A DNA stretch of 59,833 bases from Bryobacterales bacterium (GTDB lineage Bacteria > Acidobacteriota > Terriglobia > Bryobacterales > UBA6623): the NCBI GenBank assembly GCA_028819215.1, contig JAPPMG010000084.1, positions 1 through 59,833 of the forward strand. The letters run 5' to 3'. Made by a program: the position numbers and the translations under genes. Under the pieces are notes generated by a model. It had not been told where the DNA came from. It was given only the letters and a program-made list of their open reading frames with translations, and did not search any database. How positions within the stretch are numbered: position 1 is the first letter of the stretch; each line of letters begins with the position of its first letter. Below are positions 34,583 through 44,033 of the stretch, in pieces.

Positions 34583-35524
34583 CTATTGCGCGGAGTTGCG
34601 CCGCTTGATGAAGACTTCGAGCACGTGCAGGACGATCGCGAAGCTGCGTTCGGACAGCTTGTCCATTGAGTCCCGCGGCGTGTGCCAATAGGAGTTCCGA
34701 GGACCGTAGTTGAAGTCGATCAGGTTTAGGCTTGGCACGCCAACCTCTAGAAACGAAACGTGATCGTCCTGCACGTAGCCTAAGTTCGCGCCGAACTCGG
34801 CGGCATAGCCCAGAGCGGATGCGATATCCCACACCTCTCGTCTCAGCGCCGCGTCAGAATTCCCTTCGTATAGCACGTCTAGGTCGCGATCCCCGATCAT
34901 GTCCACGTTGATCAGTGCGCTGATCCGGGACACGGTTCCGTCCGCGGCCCAGCGCCGGGCAAGCCTCCGGCTGCCATAGGTGTGGTCGCCATCGTTCCAT
35001 TCGACGACCGCCTCTTCGCCGTCAAAGAAGGCCAGCCAGACGCCCTCCTGGCCTGCCCTGTCAAACCGTTCTGCCAGCACCATCAGCAGAGCGGCGGACG
35101 AGCCGCCGTCGTTGGCGCCGACGAATGCAGGAGCAGCGATGGTGTCGTAGTGTCCGGAGATCACGACGACGGGCCTGTCGGATCCGGAACCGAAACGAGC
35201 GACAACGTTGCGCATCGGCTTCGCGCCGTTTGGGGTCGCTGCCACGAAGCGGTCGACCTCTACTGTGCAGGACAGCCGATCGAGATTCTCTACGATCATC
35301 TCGGCCTGCCGCCGAAGTTGTGCGGATCCCGCGGGGCGGTTGCCCAACGCGACGAATCGGCTGGTCCATTCCATCGCTCGTTGTCCCGCCAGCACATACT
35401 CTTCCGGGGGCGCGCCACGCTCGCGTGGTTGGGCTAAGGCGATGCCAGTCCCGGCCACAGCCGCGAAGACCAGCGTCAGCAACTGTCGGCCGGACGCCCG
35501 AAAAGCGTTCTGATTTCGCGTCAC
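34583..35524 (-). CDS. Exported M28-family protein, glutaminyl-peptide cyclotransferase-like
   Basis: 313 aa with signal peptide (LLTLVFAAVAGTGIALAQ). Single-zinc M28 features are VVISGHYDT, GANDGGSSAAL, LAFFDGEEAVVEW and YWHTPRDSMDKLS. The DGEEAxxxW...DxxYGSRRLA and QDDHVSFLEVGVPSLNLID stretches are closest to type II glutaminyl cyclases, which form N-terminal pyroglutamate, rather than to aminopeptidases. It would act in the periplasm or outside. A GTG start overlaps the TGA of the upstream methyltransferase, so the pair is translationally coupled. Confidence 0.82.
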   Translation of the reverse strand: MTRNQNAFRASGRQLLTLVFAAVAGTGIALAQPRERGAPPEEYVLAGQRAMEWTSRFVALGNRPAGSAQLRRQAEMIVENLDRLSCTVEVDRFVAATPNGAKPMRNVVARFGSGSDRPVVVISGHYDTIAAPAFVGANDGGSSAALLMVLAERFDRAGQEGVWLAFFDGEEAVVEWNDGDHTYGSRRLARRWAADGTVSRISALINVDMIGDRDLDVLYEGNSDAALRREVWDIASALGYAAEFGANLGYVQDDHVSFLEVGVPSLNLIDFNYGPRNSYWHTPRDSMDKLSERSFAIVLHVLEVFIKRRNSAQ

Positions 35525-36591
35525 CGGCCGTGTTCCTCCGGAGCTGGAACCCCTGCCGCCTTTGGTTTCGTCGCCTCATCATCGCTCCGCTGGAGATTCG
35601 CCTTCGGGACGTCATGACTTGCGCGACGGGCCTCGATGACGATTGCGGGGCCTGAGTCGCTCGCCAGTTCCAAGAAAGTCAAGGGGGACAGTGCGATCGC
35701 GATCAAGCAATAGAAGAGATCCTTGAGCTCTTGGACGATGCGGTGTTCCCGCACGCATCTGATCTGGCGGAGGTCCGGGTCCAGCCATGGGCAGAGACTC
35801 GTGGCGAGGCAGAAGGCAGCCTCGATGACTGAACCGGTCCGCCGGCTCGCTACAACGAGTCCGCAGCTCTCTAGCAATCGTTCGAGGCTGGCGTCGTCGA
35901 AACTGACCGGATGTCGCGGGATGTCGAAGCCTGCCCACGCACCCGCCAGTAGCAGGGCCTGCCAAGAGTTCGCGTTAGGGACTTGGATGACCAGGCTTCC
36001 GTTGGAATCCAGCATCTCCAGCATGGCCTCGAGCGCAATCCTAGGATCCCGCTCGTGCTCCAGAACGTGCTTGCCGACGATCACGTCAAACGTGCCGTGA
36101 CGGAAGCACCCGTCTGGCAGCCGGCTCTGTACGACCAAAATCCCAGCAGATGAGAAACGCGAACTCGCCGGACGAACCGTCGGAGCAGCTGCCACAACCG
36201 CCAGACCGCGCTGACGCAGTGCCGATCCCAGGAGCGCGCCGCCACCCAAGTCGAGCACCGTTCCGCGGCGAGCGCAGCCCCAAATCACTCTAGCCATACG
36301 TGCTGCGGCGAGCCGGCGGCCCGAATTGATCAGGCGCCGCACCATGCCAGACGGACCGTCGTCTCGAATCCACTCAAGATTCAGCGTAGTCGCGTCATGC
36401 GTCGGCGATGGCCGGATGCGGGCCAACTGGCAATCGGAACACTCGAGGACCTCGAAAGTCCCGGGCTGGCCGCGCAAGCGGTCCCGGGTCGAGAACAGCA
36501 CAGTGCCGGATGGGCTCGAGCAGGACGGGCAGTGGTCGATATCCGGCCGTGATCCGTCATCGCACGGTGCGCGTTCCTGTTGCACAGTCAC
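35521..36591 (-). CDS. Zinc-ribbon SAM-dependent methyltransferase
   Basis: About 356 aa from a GTG near 36591; a GTG at 36585 is also possible. The N-terminus has a zinc ribbon, HCPSC...LECSDC. The class I SAM-binding motif is GTVLDLGGGALLGSAL. FDVIVGKHVLEHERDP, NGSLVIQVPNANSW and DIPRHPVSFDD follow, as in Methyltransf_23-type enzymes that act on sugars or polyketide-like substrates. The open frame continues upstream to 36894, but that part overlaps the divergent rodZ-like gene and looks noncoding. It is coupled to the glutaminyl-cyclase-like gene. The substrate is unknown. Confidence 0.78.
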   Translation of the reverse strand: MTVQQERAPCDDGSRPDIDHCPSCSSPSGTVLFSTRDRLRGQPGTFEVLECSDCQLARIRPSPTHDATTLNLEWIRDDGPSGMVRRLINSGRRLAAARMARVIWGCARRGTVLDLGGGALLGSALRQRGLAVVAAAPTVRPASSRFSSAGILVVQSRLPDGCFRHGTFDVIVGKHVLEHERDPRIALEAMLEMLDSNGSLVIQVPNANSWQALLLAGAWAGFDIPRHPVSFDDASLERLLESCGLVVASRRTGSVIEAAFCLATSLCPWLDPDLRQIRCVREHRIVQELKDLFYCLIAIALSPLTFLELASDSGPAIVIEARRASHDVPKANLQRSDDEATKPKAAGVPAPEEHGR

Positions 36592-36829
36592 TGATGAGGG
36601 AGTCCGGATAGTTCGGGCAAATGCTGTGCAGCGCAGGTGTCTGGACGGCTTCGTTGCCGACTTCCCTGCCAGCTGTCCGGCCTGTGAACCGCCCCTGGTC
36701 TTCCCTTTTTCAAGGTACCCGAACCAGCTCCGCGGAACGTTGCGTGCCGTCTCGACAGCCTCTTTCGCCCGTTCCGGCCTGGATCGGCTCAGGTATCTGT
36801 AGATGTCTTGTAGAATTGGGCAGAGAGTA

Positions 36830-37699
36830 ATGGTCGGGGCGGAATCCATCGGCGAGCGACTCAAGGCCGCTAGGCTCGAGCAAGGATTTTCCATTGATCA
36901 GGTCGTCGAGCAGACGATGATCAATCGCGACTACATTGCGGCGCTCGAGAGTGACGATCACGCGGCAATCCCAGCCGATTTCTATGCGGTCAGCTTCTTA
37001 CGGCAGTATTCGAAAGTATTGGGGCTGCCAGGCGACGACATGGTCAGTGCGCTGCGTCAGAAGCTCGCAGATGTCCACGATATCCCCGTAGAGCTTTCCC
37101 TAATTCAAGCGAGCCCGGCCTCGCATGCGCTACGCGCAGCGGCAGTTGAGAAGATTCGGCGATGGATCGGTGAGTTCATCGTCAACCGGTCGAATGCAGT
37201 CGTTGCAGCGACCCTGATGCTTGTCGGAGCTTTGGGCTGGTGGTATGTCGGGCATTCAGGGACGGTCGCAGTTGCAACTCTACCGGCTGGGGCCGATGTG
37301 GAGAGTCTGAGAACTGCTGAGGCGGATGCAGGGGTCGCGGCGACGCGCGGGACAGAGAGCTCCGAGAGCGTGGCGCCGGCTATCGCGTCTGCGGCCCCAG
37401 TTCCCGAACCTGCTCCGCTCGGCTCCGCCGAGACGCTGGCGATCCAGCTTCGGGCGTCTGGCGAAGTTTGGGTGCGAGCGGTCGTGGACGGAGGCCGGGC
37501 TCAACAGGCGATTCTGCAATCCGGCAACCTACGCACGTTTCGGGCGCAAGAGCGTCTGCAGTTCACCGCCGGCAACGCAGGAGCGATCACTCTAGTGGTC
37601 AATGGGCAGGTGCAAGACTCCATAGGCGAGCGGGGACAGGTCCGGCACATCCAGGTCGACCGCGACGGCTGGAAGGCTCTCCCCCCGGGTTCGTTCTAG
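36830..37699 (+). CDS. rodZ: RodZ-like membrane protein with cytoplasmic HTH domain
   Basis: 289 aa from the ATG at 36830. The cytoplasmic part is a Xre-type helix-turn-helix of the HTH_25 kind, with GERLKAARLEQGFSIDQV and INRDYIAALESDDHAAIP. A single membrane segment lies near 125-145 (SNAVVAATLMLVGALGWWYV). The periplasmic region is a Ser/Ala/Pro linker and a small beta domain (VWVRAVVDGGRAQQAILQSG) like DUF4115. RodZ binds MreB and helps set rod shape. A TAGAAT hexamer at 36811-36816 may be the -10, implying a very short leader. No mreB is in the window. Confidence 0.8.
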   Translation: MVGAESIGERLKAARLEQGFSIDQVVEQTMINRDYIAALESDDHAAIPADFYAVSFLRQYSKVLGLPGDDMVSALRQKLADVHDIPVELSLIQASPASHALRAAAVEKIRRWIGEFIVNRSNAVVAATLMLVGALGWWYVGHSGTVAVATLPAGADVESLRTAEADAGVAATRGTESSESVAPAIASAAPVPEPAPLGSAETLAIQLRASGEVWVRAVVDGGRAQQAILQSGNLRTFRAQERLQFTAGNAGAITLVVNGQVQDSIGERGQVRHIQVDRDGWKALPPGSF

Positions 37700-37826
37700 C
37701 GGCCTCGAGCTCCTTAACGGTTATCCGGGAGTCCCGGTTTCCGACAGCCGGTCTTCCGGCTGGCGCGAATGCATGTCCTCGACGGCGAGGACGGAACTGG
37801 CCCATCGTTCTCGAGCAATCCTCGCG

Positions 37827-40800
37827 CTAGAACGAGTACTTGAGCGAGAACTGGCCGATGCGTCCGGCACGCGCGCCCGTAATGCGCCCCAGACGACGGT
37901 CCGTAGCGCTGCCTCTACGGGGAGTACCGAAGTTCGGACGGTTCGGCAGGTTGAAAAAGTCCACTCGGAAGTCGACGGAGTGGCCCTCACTGATCTGGAA
38001 CCGTTTGCGGAGCGAGATGTCCATGTTGATCAGGCCCGGCCCTTGCAGGTTGTTGCGGCCTGAGTTGCCGAAGGAACCCACAGCGGCTAGCGCAAACGCC
38101 TCCGGGTTGAACCATTGGGCGATTTTCTCGCCACGCGACCTGTTCGATGACAAGTGGGGATTGCCAACGATCTGCGAACGATCGTGCCGGACGGCGGTGA
38201 GCGAGCGGTCCCTGCCCGCATCCACGTGGAACGGGCCGCCTTCCTGGAAAGTCAGGATGGAACCCAGCTCCCAGCCACCCAGCACGTGCCGCAGCGCCGT
38301 CGTCTTTGGCGCAGGGATCTCGTACAGGAACGAGCTGACCATGCGCTGCTGGATGTCGAAGTCCCCGCGTCCACGCTCGGCGTCGCGAAAGTTGGGATTT
38401 TGCAAGCCGTTTTGCGTCACCGTGGCAAAGGCGGAACTGGTCAGCACTTCGTCAATCGCCCGCCCGTAGGTGTAGGCCACCTGGAAGGTCAGGCCTCGGC
38501 TGAAGCGCCGCTGCACTTGCAGCTGCAGGCTGTTGTACACCGACGAGGCTCCACTGTTGAGCTGGCCGATACTCCCGAATCCCTGGTGGATGCGCCTGGC
38601 GTCCGTGTTGCGAGCAGTCGCGCCCTCACCGAAAACAGCCATGTTCTGTTCGCGGTTATAGGTCAGGTTGCGCCCTACGTTGCCGACATAGGCAATCTCA
38701 ACCATCATGTTGTCCGAGACCTGTTGTTGGATGGTCAGGTTGTAGGTCTGCATGTATGGGTTGCGCAGCCCCGGAGCGAACCCCTTGGGGATTGTGATTG
38801 GGAAGACGAAGTTGGGGTCGTCCGGATTGAAGATAAACGGGAACGGATTGAAGTGCCCGAGGAACGGAGCCGATAGCGCGGCGGGCTGGTTGATGTCGAC
38901 AGAAGCACCGAAGGGTTGCAGCGCCTGCACGCCACCTGCCATCTCAGCGGTCAGCGGGTCGTACGAGATGCCGTAGCTGGTCCGCAGCGATGTCCTGCCA
39001 TCACCGAACAGGTCCCACGCGATGCCGAATCGCGGCGCGATGTTGAACAGCGCGTCTTGGTACGGGAAGTCTCCGTCCGAGAGCCAGATCAATCCTGCGG
39101 GGGCGTCGCCGATGAACGAGGACTGCGCTCCTGGCACTAGGGCGGTCTGCTGGTTCTGCTGCTCTTCCCAACGCGGGAAGAACTCGTTACGCACGCCCAA
39201 TGTCATCGTGACATTGCGGTGGACCTTGAAGCTGTCCTGAAAGAAGATCCCCGACTGGATGTAGCGATGGTCGAACTCGATCGGCGACGCTTGGCGCACG
39301 CGACGCGCCTTGCCGGTGACGAAGTCCGCCATTGGCAGGCCCGTACGGTTACCCGTGAACTGCCACTCGCTGCCGGTGGCTCGGTTGTCGCGGTAGAGGA
39401 ACTGGTTGCGCTGGGTGTCCAGGCCCCACTTCATGTTGTGGTTGCCCTTGAGCAGGCTCATGTTCCACGACAGGGCGTAGTTCTGGGACAGGCGTTGGCG
39501 GTGCCGTCCCGGGCCGAGCCGGAAGCGGTTCGTGATCTGCACCAGCGGCCGGCTCTTGACCACTCCGCCGGCATGGTTGAAATGCGTCGCGCCGAAGTCC
39601 GCCAAGTCGTCGTCGAACGGGATGCTCTCTTGGTAGTTGAAGCGGGTGTAGGTCAGCCGAACTGTGTTCACCAACGTGGGAGTGATCAGGTGCGTGTCCT
39701 CCAGCGTGTAGGTTTGCATGCGGTTGAAACGCGGGTTCGGGCCATAGTTGATGAAGTCGGCGTTGCGCAGTGGGTCGGCGCCCTCGTTGTGGTCATAGAA
39801 CAGCCGGAAGTTGATCTTGTTGCGGTCTGTGATGTTGTGGTCGATGCGCGTCAGGTACTGGTTGTCGTCACTGGGCTGGCTGACTTGGGTCACGAAGCTG
39901 CCATCGCCGCGGTGTTCCTCCGGGAACGGCACCCATCCGTCGAGCATGAACTGCGCGACCGGGTCCAGCAGGTTCGCGGGGACGATGTTGTTCGGGAAAG
40001 GGTCGCCCGTGTCGGCGTTCCTAATCGCGCTCGCCCCGGTAAAGATGCCCGCCCGCTCGTCACGCGTGGCCGGGAACGCATTGCGTAGGCGGTCTTCGCG
40101 GATGCGTTGGCCCTGATACGTGAACTGGAAGAAGGACTTGTCCTTGATGACCGGGCCGCCCACGGTGCCGCCGAACTGGTTGAAGCGGAGCTTGGGCACG
40201 GTGCGCGAAAAGAAGTTGCGGGCATCGAGCGCGTCGTTCCGGAGGAAGTGCCACACGCTCCCGTGGAACTGGTTGGTGCCCGAGCGCGTGACAGCGCTGA
40301 TCACGCTGAAGCCGCGGCCATGCTCGGCAGTGACGCCCGTCGTAGAGACGCGGAACTCTTGCACCGCGTCCGGAGGCGGCAAGATCAGGCCCTGGCCGCG
40401 ATGGAAGTAGCTCATCGAGCCGCCGTCCAAGAGGTAGTTGACCGAGAAGTGGCGCCCGCCGTTGATGTTCATGTTCTGCTGGCCAAACGAGGGCCGGATG
40501 GTCGTGCTGACCCGCTGCACGCCGGGCACGAGCCGAACGAGATCGAGAGGGTTGCGGCCGTTTAGCGGCAAGTCCTTGATCCGGCGGTCGTCGACTGTCA
40601 TGCCGATCTGCGTCGAGCGGGTGTCGACCTGAGGCGCCTGGCTCGTGATCGTCACGGTCTCGGTAACCTGTCCGAGCTCTAATACGAAGTCCACCCGCAA
40701 GCTCTGCAGCGCCGACAGGGCGATGCCTGGCCGCTCAACGGTCCGAAAGCCTTCGGACTGCACTGAGGCCATGTAGGTGCCGACCTGCATCTGGGTCGCG

Positions 40801-40988
40801 AGGTAGTCGCCGGTCGCTCCAGTCTCCACAACCTTCACCTCGCCGGTGTTCTCGTTGAGAAATGTGATTTGAACCCCCGGTACAGCGGCACCAGTCGGAT
40901 CCGTCACGGTGCCTGCGATTTCTCCGGCGGTGGACTGGCCGAACGCAGCGGCTGCTGTCAAAAGGAGGGTGATGAGTAGGTTTCGCAT
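37827..40988 (-). CDS. TonB-dependent receptor with carboxypeptidase-like domain, full length
   Basis: 1053 aa. The ATG at 40988 is fixed by GGGAGG about 8 nt upstream and by the signal peptide MRNLLITLLLTAAAAFGQS. The order is a carboxypeptidase regulatory-like domain (IAGTVTDPTGAAVPGVQITF), plug (RRIKDLPLNGRNPLDLVRLV, NYLLDGGSM), and a barrel beginning near NQFHGSVWHFLRNDALDARN and ending FSLKYSF. It is predicted to be an outer-membrane importer of large ligands. It is divergent from an exported muconate-cycloisomerase-like gene, with about 270 bp between them. Confidence 0.9.
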   Translation of the reverse strand: MRNLLITLLLTAAAAFGQSTAGEIAGTVTDPTGAAVPGVQITFLNENTGEVKVVETGATGDYLATQMQVGTYMASVQSEGFRTVERPGIALSALQSLRVDFVLELGQVTETVTITSQAPQVDTRSTQIGMTVDDRRIKDLPLNGRNPLDLVRLVPGVQRVSTTIRPSFGQQNMNINGGRHFSVNYLLDGGSMSYFHRGQGLILPPPDAVQEFRVSTTGVTAEHGRGFSVISAVTRSGTNQFHGSVWHFLRNDALDARNFFSRTVPKLRFNQFGGTVGGPVIKDKSFFQFTYQGQRIREDRLRNAFPATRDERAGIFTGASAIRNADTGDPFPNNIVPANLLDPVAQFMLDGWVPFPEEHRGDGSFVTQVSQPSDDNQYLTRIDHNITDRNKINFRLFYDHNEGADPLRNADFINYGPNPRFNRMQTYTLEDTHLITPTLVNTVRLTYTRFNYQESIPFDDDLADFGATHFNHAGGVVKSRPLVQITNRFRLGPGRHRQRLSQNYALSWNMSLLKGNHNMKWGLDTQRNQFLYRDNRATGSEWQFTGNRTGLPMADFVTGKARRVRQASPIEFDHRYIQSGIFFQDSFKVHRNVTMTLGVRNEFFPRWEEQQNQQTALVPGAQSSFIGDAPAGLIWLSDGDFPYQDALFNIAPRFGIAWDLFGDGRTSLRTSYGISYDPLTAEMAGGVQALQPFGASVDINQPAALSAPFLGHFNPFPFIFNPDDPNFVFPITIPKGFAPGLRNPYMQTYNLTIQQQVSDNMMVEIAYVGNVGRNLTYNREQNMAVFGEGATARNTDARRIHQGFGSIGQLNSGASSVYNSLQLQVQRRFSRGLTFQVAYTYGRAIDEVLTSSAFATVTQNGLQNPNFRDAERGRGDFDIQQRMVSSFLYEIPAPKTTALRHVLGGWELGSILTFQEGGPFHVDAGRDRSLTAVRHDRSQIVGNPHLSSNRSRGEKIAQWFNPEAFALAAVGSFGNSGRNNLQGPGLINMDISLRKRFQISEGHSVDFRVDFFNLPNRPNFGTPRRGSATDRRLGRITGARAGRIGQFSLKYSF

Positions 40989-41261
40989 GGTTTGACCTCC
41001 CGGTCTTACGGGTCGTTGCGCGCAAATGCGGCGCTCCGTGCCGAACATCGTAGGTGCGCTCCGTACGTGCCGCAAGCGGTTTGCATCAAGTTCTTCAAGC
41101 AATCTACGGCTACTGACTTTGCGGAAGGGCTTGCGGCGCGGGAAGGCGATCGAAGAGGGACACGCAGCTGGAGCCAATCTCGGCCGCAAGAACACCGCTC
41201 CCGGCCGCTGTACAATCCTGTTAACGCCGGGGCCGCCCCTGTTCCTCGGCAAGCTAGCGCC

Positions 41262-42482
41262 ATGTCATCGAATCGCCGTCGCTTCACGCAATTGCTGACC
41301 GGAGCAGGGCTTGGATCTCTCGCCGCGACCTCCGGAACCTCTGCCGCCACCGAAAAGGGCACCCGGGTCCGCAAGGTCGATGTGTTTCCTGTCGGGATTC
41401 CCTTCCGCTCGGTCTTCAAGATCGGGGTCGGCACCGTCGGTGACACCGGCAAGCCCGGACAATACGTCATGGTCCGGGCCGAGACCGAGGACGGGCATGT
41501 CGGCTGGGGCATGACCAACACGATCCCAGCGTGGTCCTACGAGACCATCCAAGCAGTTGTCGGGACGTTGCGTCACCACTTGGCACCCTTGGCGGTCGGG
41601 CGCGGGCCGTTCGAGTGGAACGCGCTCAAGCAGCGCATGGACGCTACGATCCGGCCTGCAGTCAGCAATGGGGCCCCGTTCGCCAAGAGCGCGCTGGAAA
41701 TCGCGTTTCTGGACTTGGCCGGGCAAGTGGCGGGCGTGCCGCTGCATCAGCTCTTGGGCGGCAAGCTCCGAGACAGTGTCGAACTCTGCTATGCCGTCAG
41801 CATCGACTCTCCGAGTGCCATGGCAGAGGAGGTTTCCCGCTGGCCAGCGTGCAAGTGCTTCAAGGTTAAAGTCTCCGGCGATGCAGATGGAGACATTGAA
41901 CGGTTGCGGGCTATCTTGCTGGCACGGCCCGACATCGACGTTTGGCTCGACGCCAATCAATCCTACCAGCCCGTCCATCTGGAACGGTTCCTCGCCGCGC
42001 TGTCGGAATTCGACCAAGTCCGCTGCTTCGAGCAGCCGGTGAGGAGCGAGGACTGGATGGGCCTGCGTCGGGCGCGGGAGAGGAGCCCGTTCCCGGTAGC
42101 GATCGATGAGGGCTGCTTTTCGTCGTTCGACGTTGCAAGGGCCGCCGAGATGCGCGTCGCAGATCTCGTCGTGCTCAAGGTGTCCAAGAGCGGCGGCGTC
42201 ACCAACTGTGCGAAGAGCGCCATTGTCTCCGAGGCCCACGGCCTCGGGCTGCTTGGAAGCGGGCTGACCGATGCCGGCGTTAGCCTGATGGCGTCAGTCC
42301 ACCTATACTCGACGCTGGAGCTGCTGCTGCCGCCCGAACTGAACGGCCCGCAGTTCCTGTCGGATCTATTCGCGGACGACATCGAGATGGACGGTGTGCA
42401 TGTGAAGGTGCCTGAAGGGCCGGGACTGGGCATCAGAGTGCCTGAGGAGCGCGTCCGCGAGAGCCTGCTGGAAATTGGGTAG
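41262..42482 (+). CDS. Tat-exported muconate-cycloisomerase-subgroup enzyme
   Basis: 406 aa from the ATG at 41262. RRRFTQLLTGAGLGSLAATS is a twin-arginine-type signal. The catalytic set is that of the MLE subgroup: FKVKV (K201, K203), WLDANQ (D230), CFEQPV (E257), AIDEGC (D282) and VLKVSK (K306). Members include muconate cycloisomerase, dipeptide epimerase, o-succinylbenzoate synthase and N-succinylamino acid racemase. An exported member is unusual; dipeptide or cell-wall peptide epimerisation would fit a periplasmic site, but this is only a guess. Divergent from a TonB receptor. Confidence 0.87.
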   Translation: MSSNRRRFTQLLTGAGLGSLAATSGTSAATEKGTRVRKVDVFPVGIPFRSVFKIGVGTVGDTGKPGQYVMVRAETEDGHVGWGMTNTIPAWSYETIQAVVGTLRHHLAPLAVGRGPFEWNALKQRMDATIRPAVSNGAPFAKSALEIAFLDLAGQVAGVPLHQLLGGKLRDSVELCYAVSIDSPSAMAEEVSRWPACKCFKVKVSGDADGDIERLRAILLARPDIDVWLDANQSYQPVHLERFLAALSEFDQVRCFEQPVRSEDWMGLRRARERSPFPVAIDEGCFSSFDVARAAEMRVADLVVLKVSKSGGVTNCAKSAIVSEAHGLGLLGSGLTDAGVSLMASVHLYSTLELLLPPELNGPQFLSDLFADDIEMDGVHVKVPEGPGLGIRVPEERVRESLLEIG

Positions 42483-42520
42483 GCCGCGCTTGGGCAGACC
42501 CTTTCGCTCTGTCTTAGCGC

Positions 42521-43177
42521 TCAGAGCTTGCGGATCAGCGTCAGGCCGTCGCCAACGTGGAGCATGACGGTTTCGATCCTTGGATCCCCCAGGACATGGT
42601 CGTTGAACTCGCGGATGCCGACAGTCTCGGCGTCTTGGTTGGCGGCGTCCATCATCCAGTTGTGCCACATCACGTTGTCAAAGGCGAGCAGCCCGTTGGT
42701 CCTTAGCTTGGGCAGCAGAGCCTCGAAATAGGCGACGTAGTTGTGCTTGTCGGCATCAACGAACGCGAAGTCGACCGGTGGTTCGCCGGGGAGCTCGCGC
42801 AGGGTGTCCAAGGCGGGAGCGATGCGGAGGTCGATCCGATCGGCCAGACCGCCGCGTTTCCAGTACGGTGCTCCGATCGACGTCCATTCCTTGCTCACGT
42901 CGCAACACAGCAGCCTGCCATCGGCCGGCATCGCGGCTGCCATGCACGCGGCGCTGTAGCCGGTAAATGTCCCCACTTCAACCACTTGCTTGGCGCCGAC
43001 AGCCGCCACCAAGATGCGCAGGAACAGGCCTTGCTCTTCTGAGATCATCATTCCCGCGAGTGCGCCCACCCTCTCCTCAGTCTCTCGCCTCAATTCGCTC
43101 AGGAGCCGATCCTCCGACGTCCGGTTGCGCAGCATGAACCGATACAGGTCTTGCGTCAGTGACGTGATCTTCGCCAT
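42521..43177 (-). CDS. Class I O-methyltransferase (caffeoyl-CoA type)
   Basis: 218 aa from the ATG at 43177 (MAKITSLTQDLYRFML); the longer upstream frame overlaps the DUF507 gene and lacks coding character. Signature elements of PF01596 are QGLFLRILV, VVEVGTFTGYSAACMAAAM for SAM binding, VDFAFVDADKHNYVAYFEA with the metal Asp, and LLAFDNVMWHNWM. These are Mg-dependent catechol or caffeoyl-CoA-type methyltransferases, and bacterial members act on diverse hydroxylated small molecules. It is convergent with the cycloisomerase-like gene. The acceptor is unknown. Confidence 0.9.
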   Translation of the reverse strand: MAKITSLTQDLYRFMLRNRTSEDRLLSELRRETEERVGALAGMMISEEQGLFLRILVAAVGAKQVVEVGTFTGYSAACMAAAMPADGRLLCCDVSKEWTSIGAPYWKRGGLADRIDLRIAPALDTLRELPGEPPVDFAFVDADKHNYVAYFEALLPKLRTNGLLAFDNVMWHNWMMDAANQDAETVGIREFNDHVLGDPRIETVMLHVGDGLTLIRKL

Positions 43178-43343
43178 CCTTCGAGCGTAGCGAACGCTGT
43201 CGCCCCGGGGACGCTGGCCAGAGAGGTTGAACGGCCCGCTCCAAGGCGAGAGCGCTGCAGAGGTCGATGCCGTCGAGTTGCCGGCGGCGGCGTCCAACGG
43301 GGACGGCACGCGGCCGCCCGAATCGCTACAATAGGCACGAGGG

Positions 43344-43955
43344 ATGCTGATCCCAGCGCCGTTCGTTACTTTTCTGGCCAAAGAGGTCGCCAAGCGCCTC
43401 GGTGCGCAAACGTGCGTAATCAAGTCCCAGCAGCGCGTCGCGAGGGATTTTGAGGATCTTGTCCTCGATGAGCTCAGCTTAGAGGACGAGATCAACGCCG
43501 AAGCGCGGGCTCTGCTGTCGCAATACAGCGAGTACATGCGGCACCAGGACGTCTCCTACCACGACATGTTCAGCCGTGTGAAGCGGAAGATCCTCGCCGA
43601 GCGCAAGGTCGTTTCAGCCTCTGCCGGTGGCCGCGGTGCGCGCGACATGAAGCTCTCGCGCGACAAGGTTCTAGAGATCTCGCACAAGATGGCGGCGATG
43701 CTGCCACGCATTCCCGGCACGCGCCTCAACAAGGGGTGGAACGAGACACGCTTGGAGATACAGCGCCATCTCACCGACATCCTCATGCTGGAAGCTAGGA
43801 GCGACCAGCGTGCGAAGGAGAAGATTACTTCGCAGCAACGCGAGATCCCCGAGGGTAGCGAGGAGTGGCAGACGCTGCACCGCAACTACTACGAGGACGA
43901 ACTCAAGAAGTACGGCGTGTACTTGCAGCGCGAAGTCCACGATCCTGCCCCCTAG
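43344..43955 (+). CDS. Double DUF507 protein
   Basis: 203 aa. Two successive helical units of about 90 aa are visible. The first runs through VARDFEDLVLDELSLEDEIN to MFSRVKRKILAERKVV. The second runs from KVLEISHKMAAMLPRIPG to EEWQTLHRNYYEDELKKYG. Both follow the pattern of DUF507, a family of small charged helical proteins with no established function. No signal or membrane segment is seen. TACAAT at 43327-43332 sits 11 bp before the ATG at 43344, suggesting a -10 with a nearly leaderless transcript, but no good -35 is visible. It precedes aspartokinase. Confidence 0.75.
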   Translation: MLIPAPFVTFLAKEVAKRLGAQTCVIKSQQRVARDFEDLVLDELSLEDEINAEARALLSQYSEYMRHQDVSYHDMFSRVKRKILAERKVVSASAGGRGARDMKLSRDKVLEISHKMAAMLPRIPGTRLNKGWNETRLEIQRHLTDILMLEARSDQRAKEKITSQQREIPEGSEEWQTLHRNYYEDELKKYGVYLQREVHDPAP

Positions 43956-44033
43956 GCATCAGTGGGCTCTTGGCCGATCTAGGCTTGCCGAGCCCTGCTG
44001 CCAAGCGCGGGTCAAACAGCCAGAGTGCAAGCG

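Noticed and set aside
36592..36894. N-terminal extension of the zinc-ribbon methyltransferase
   Set aside because: The frame stays open but has no family similarity that I can see and would run into the divergent rodZ-like gene.
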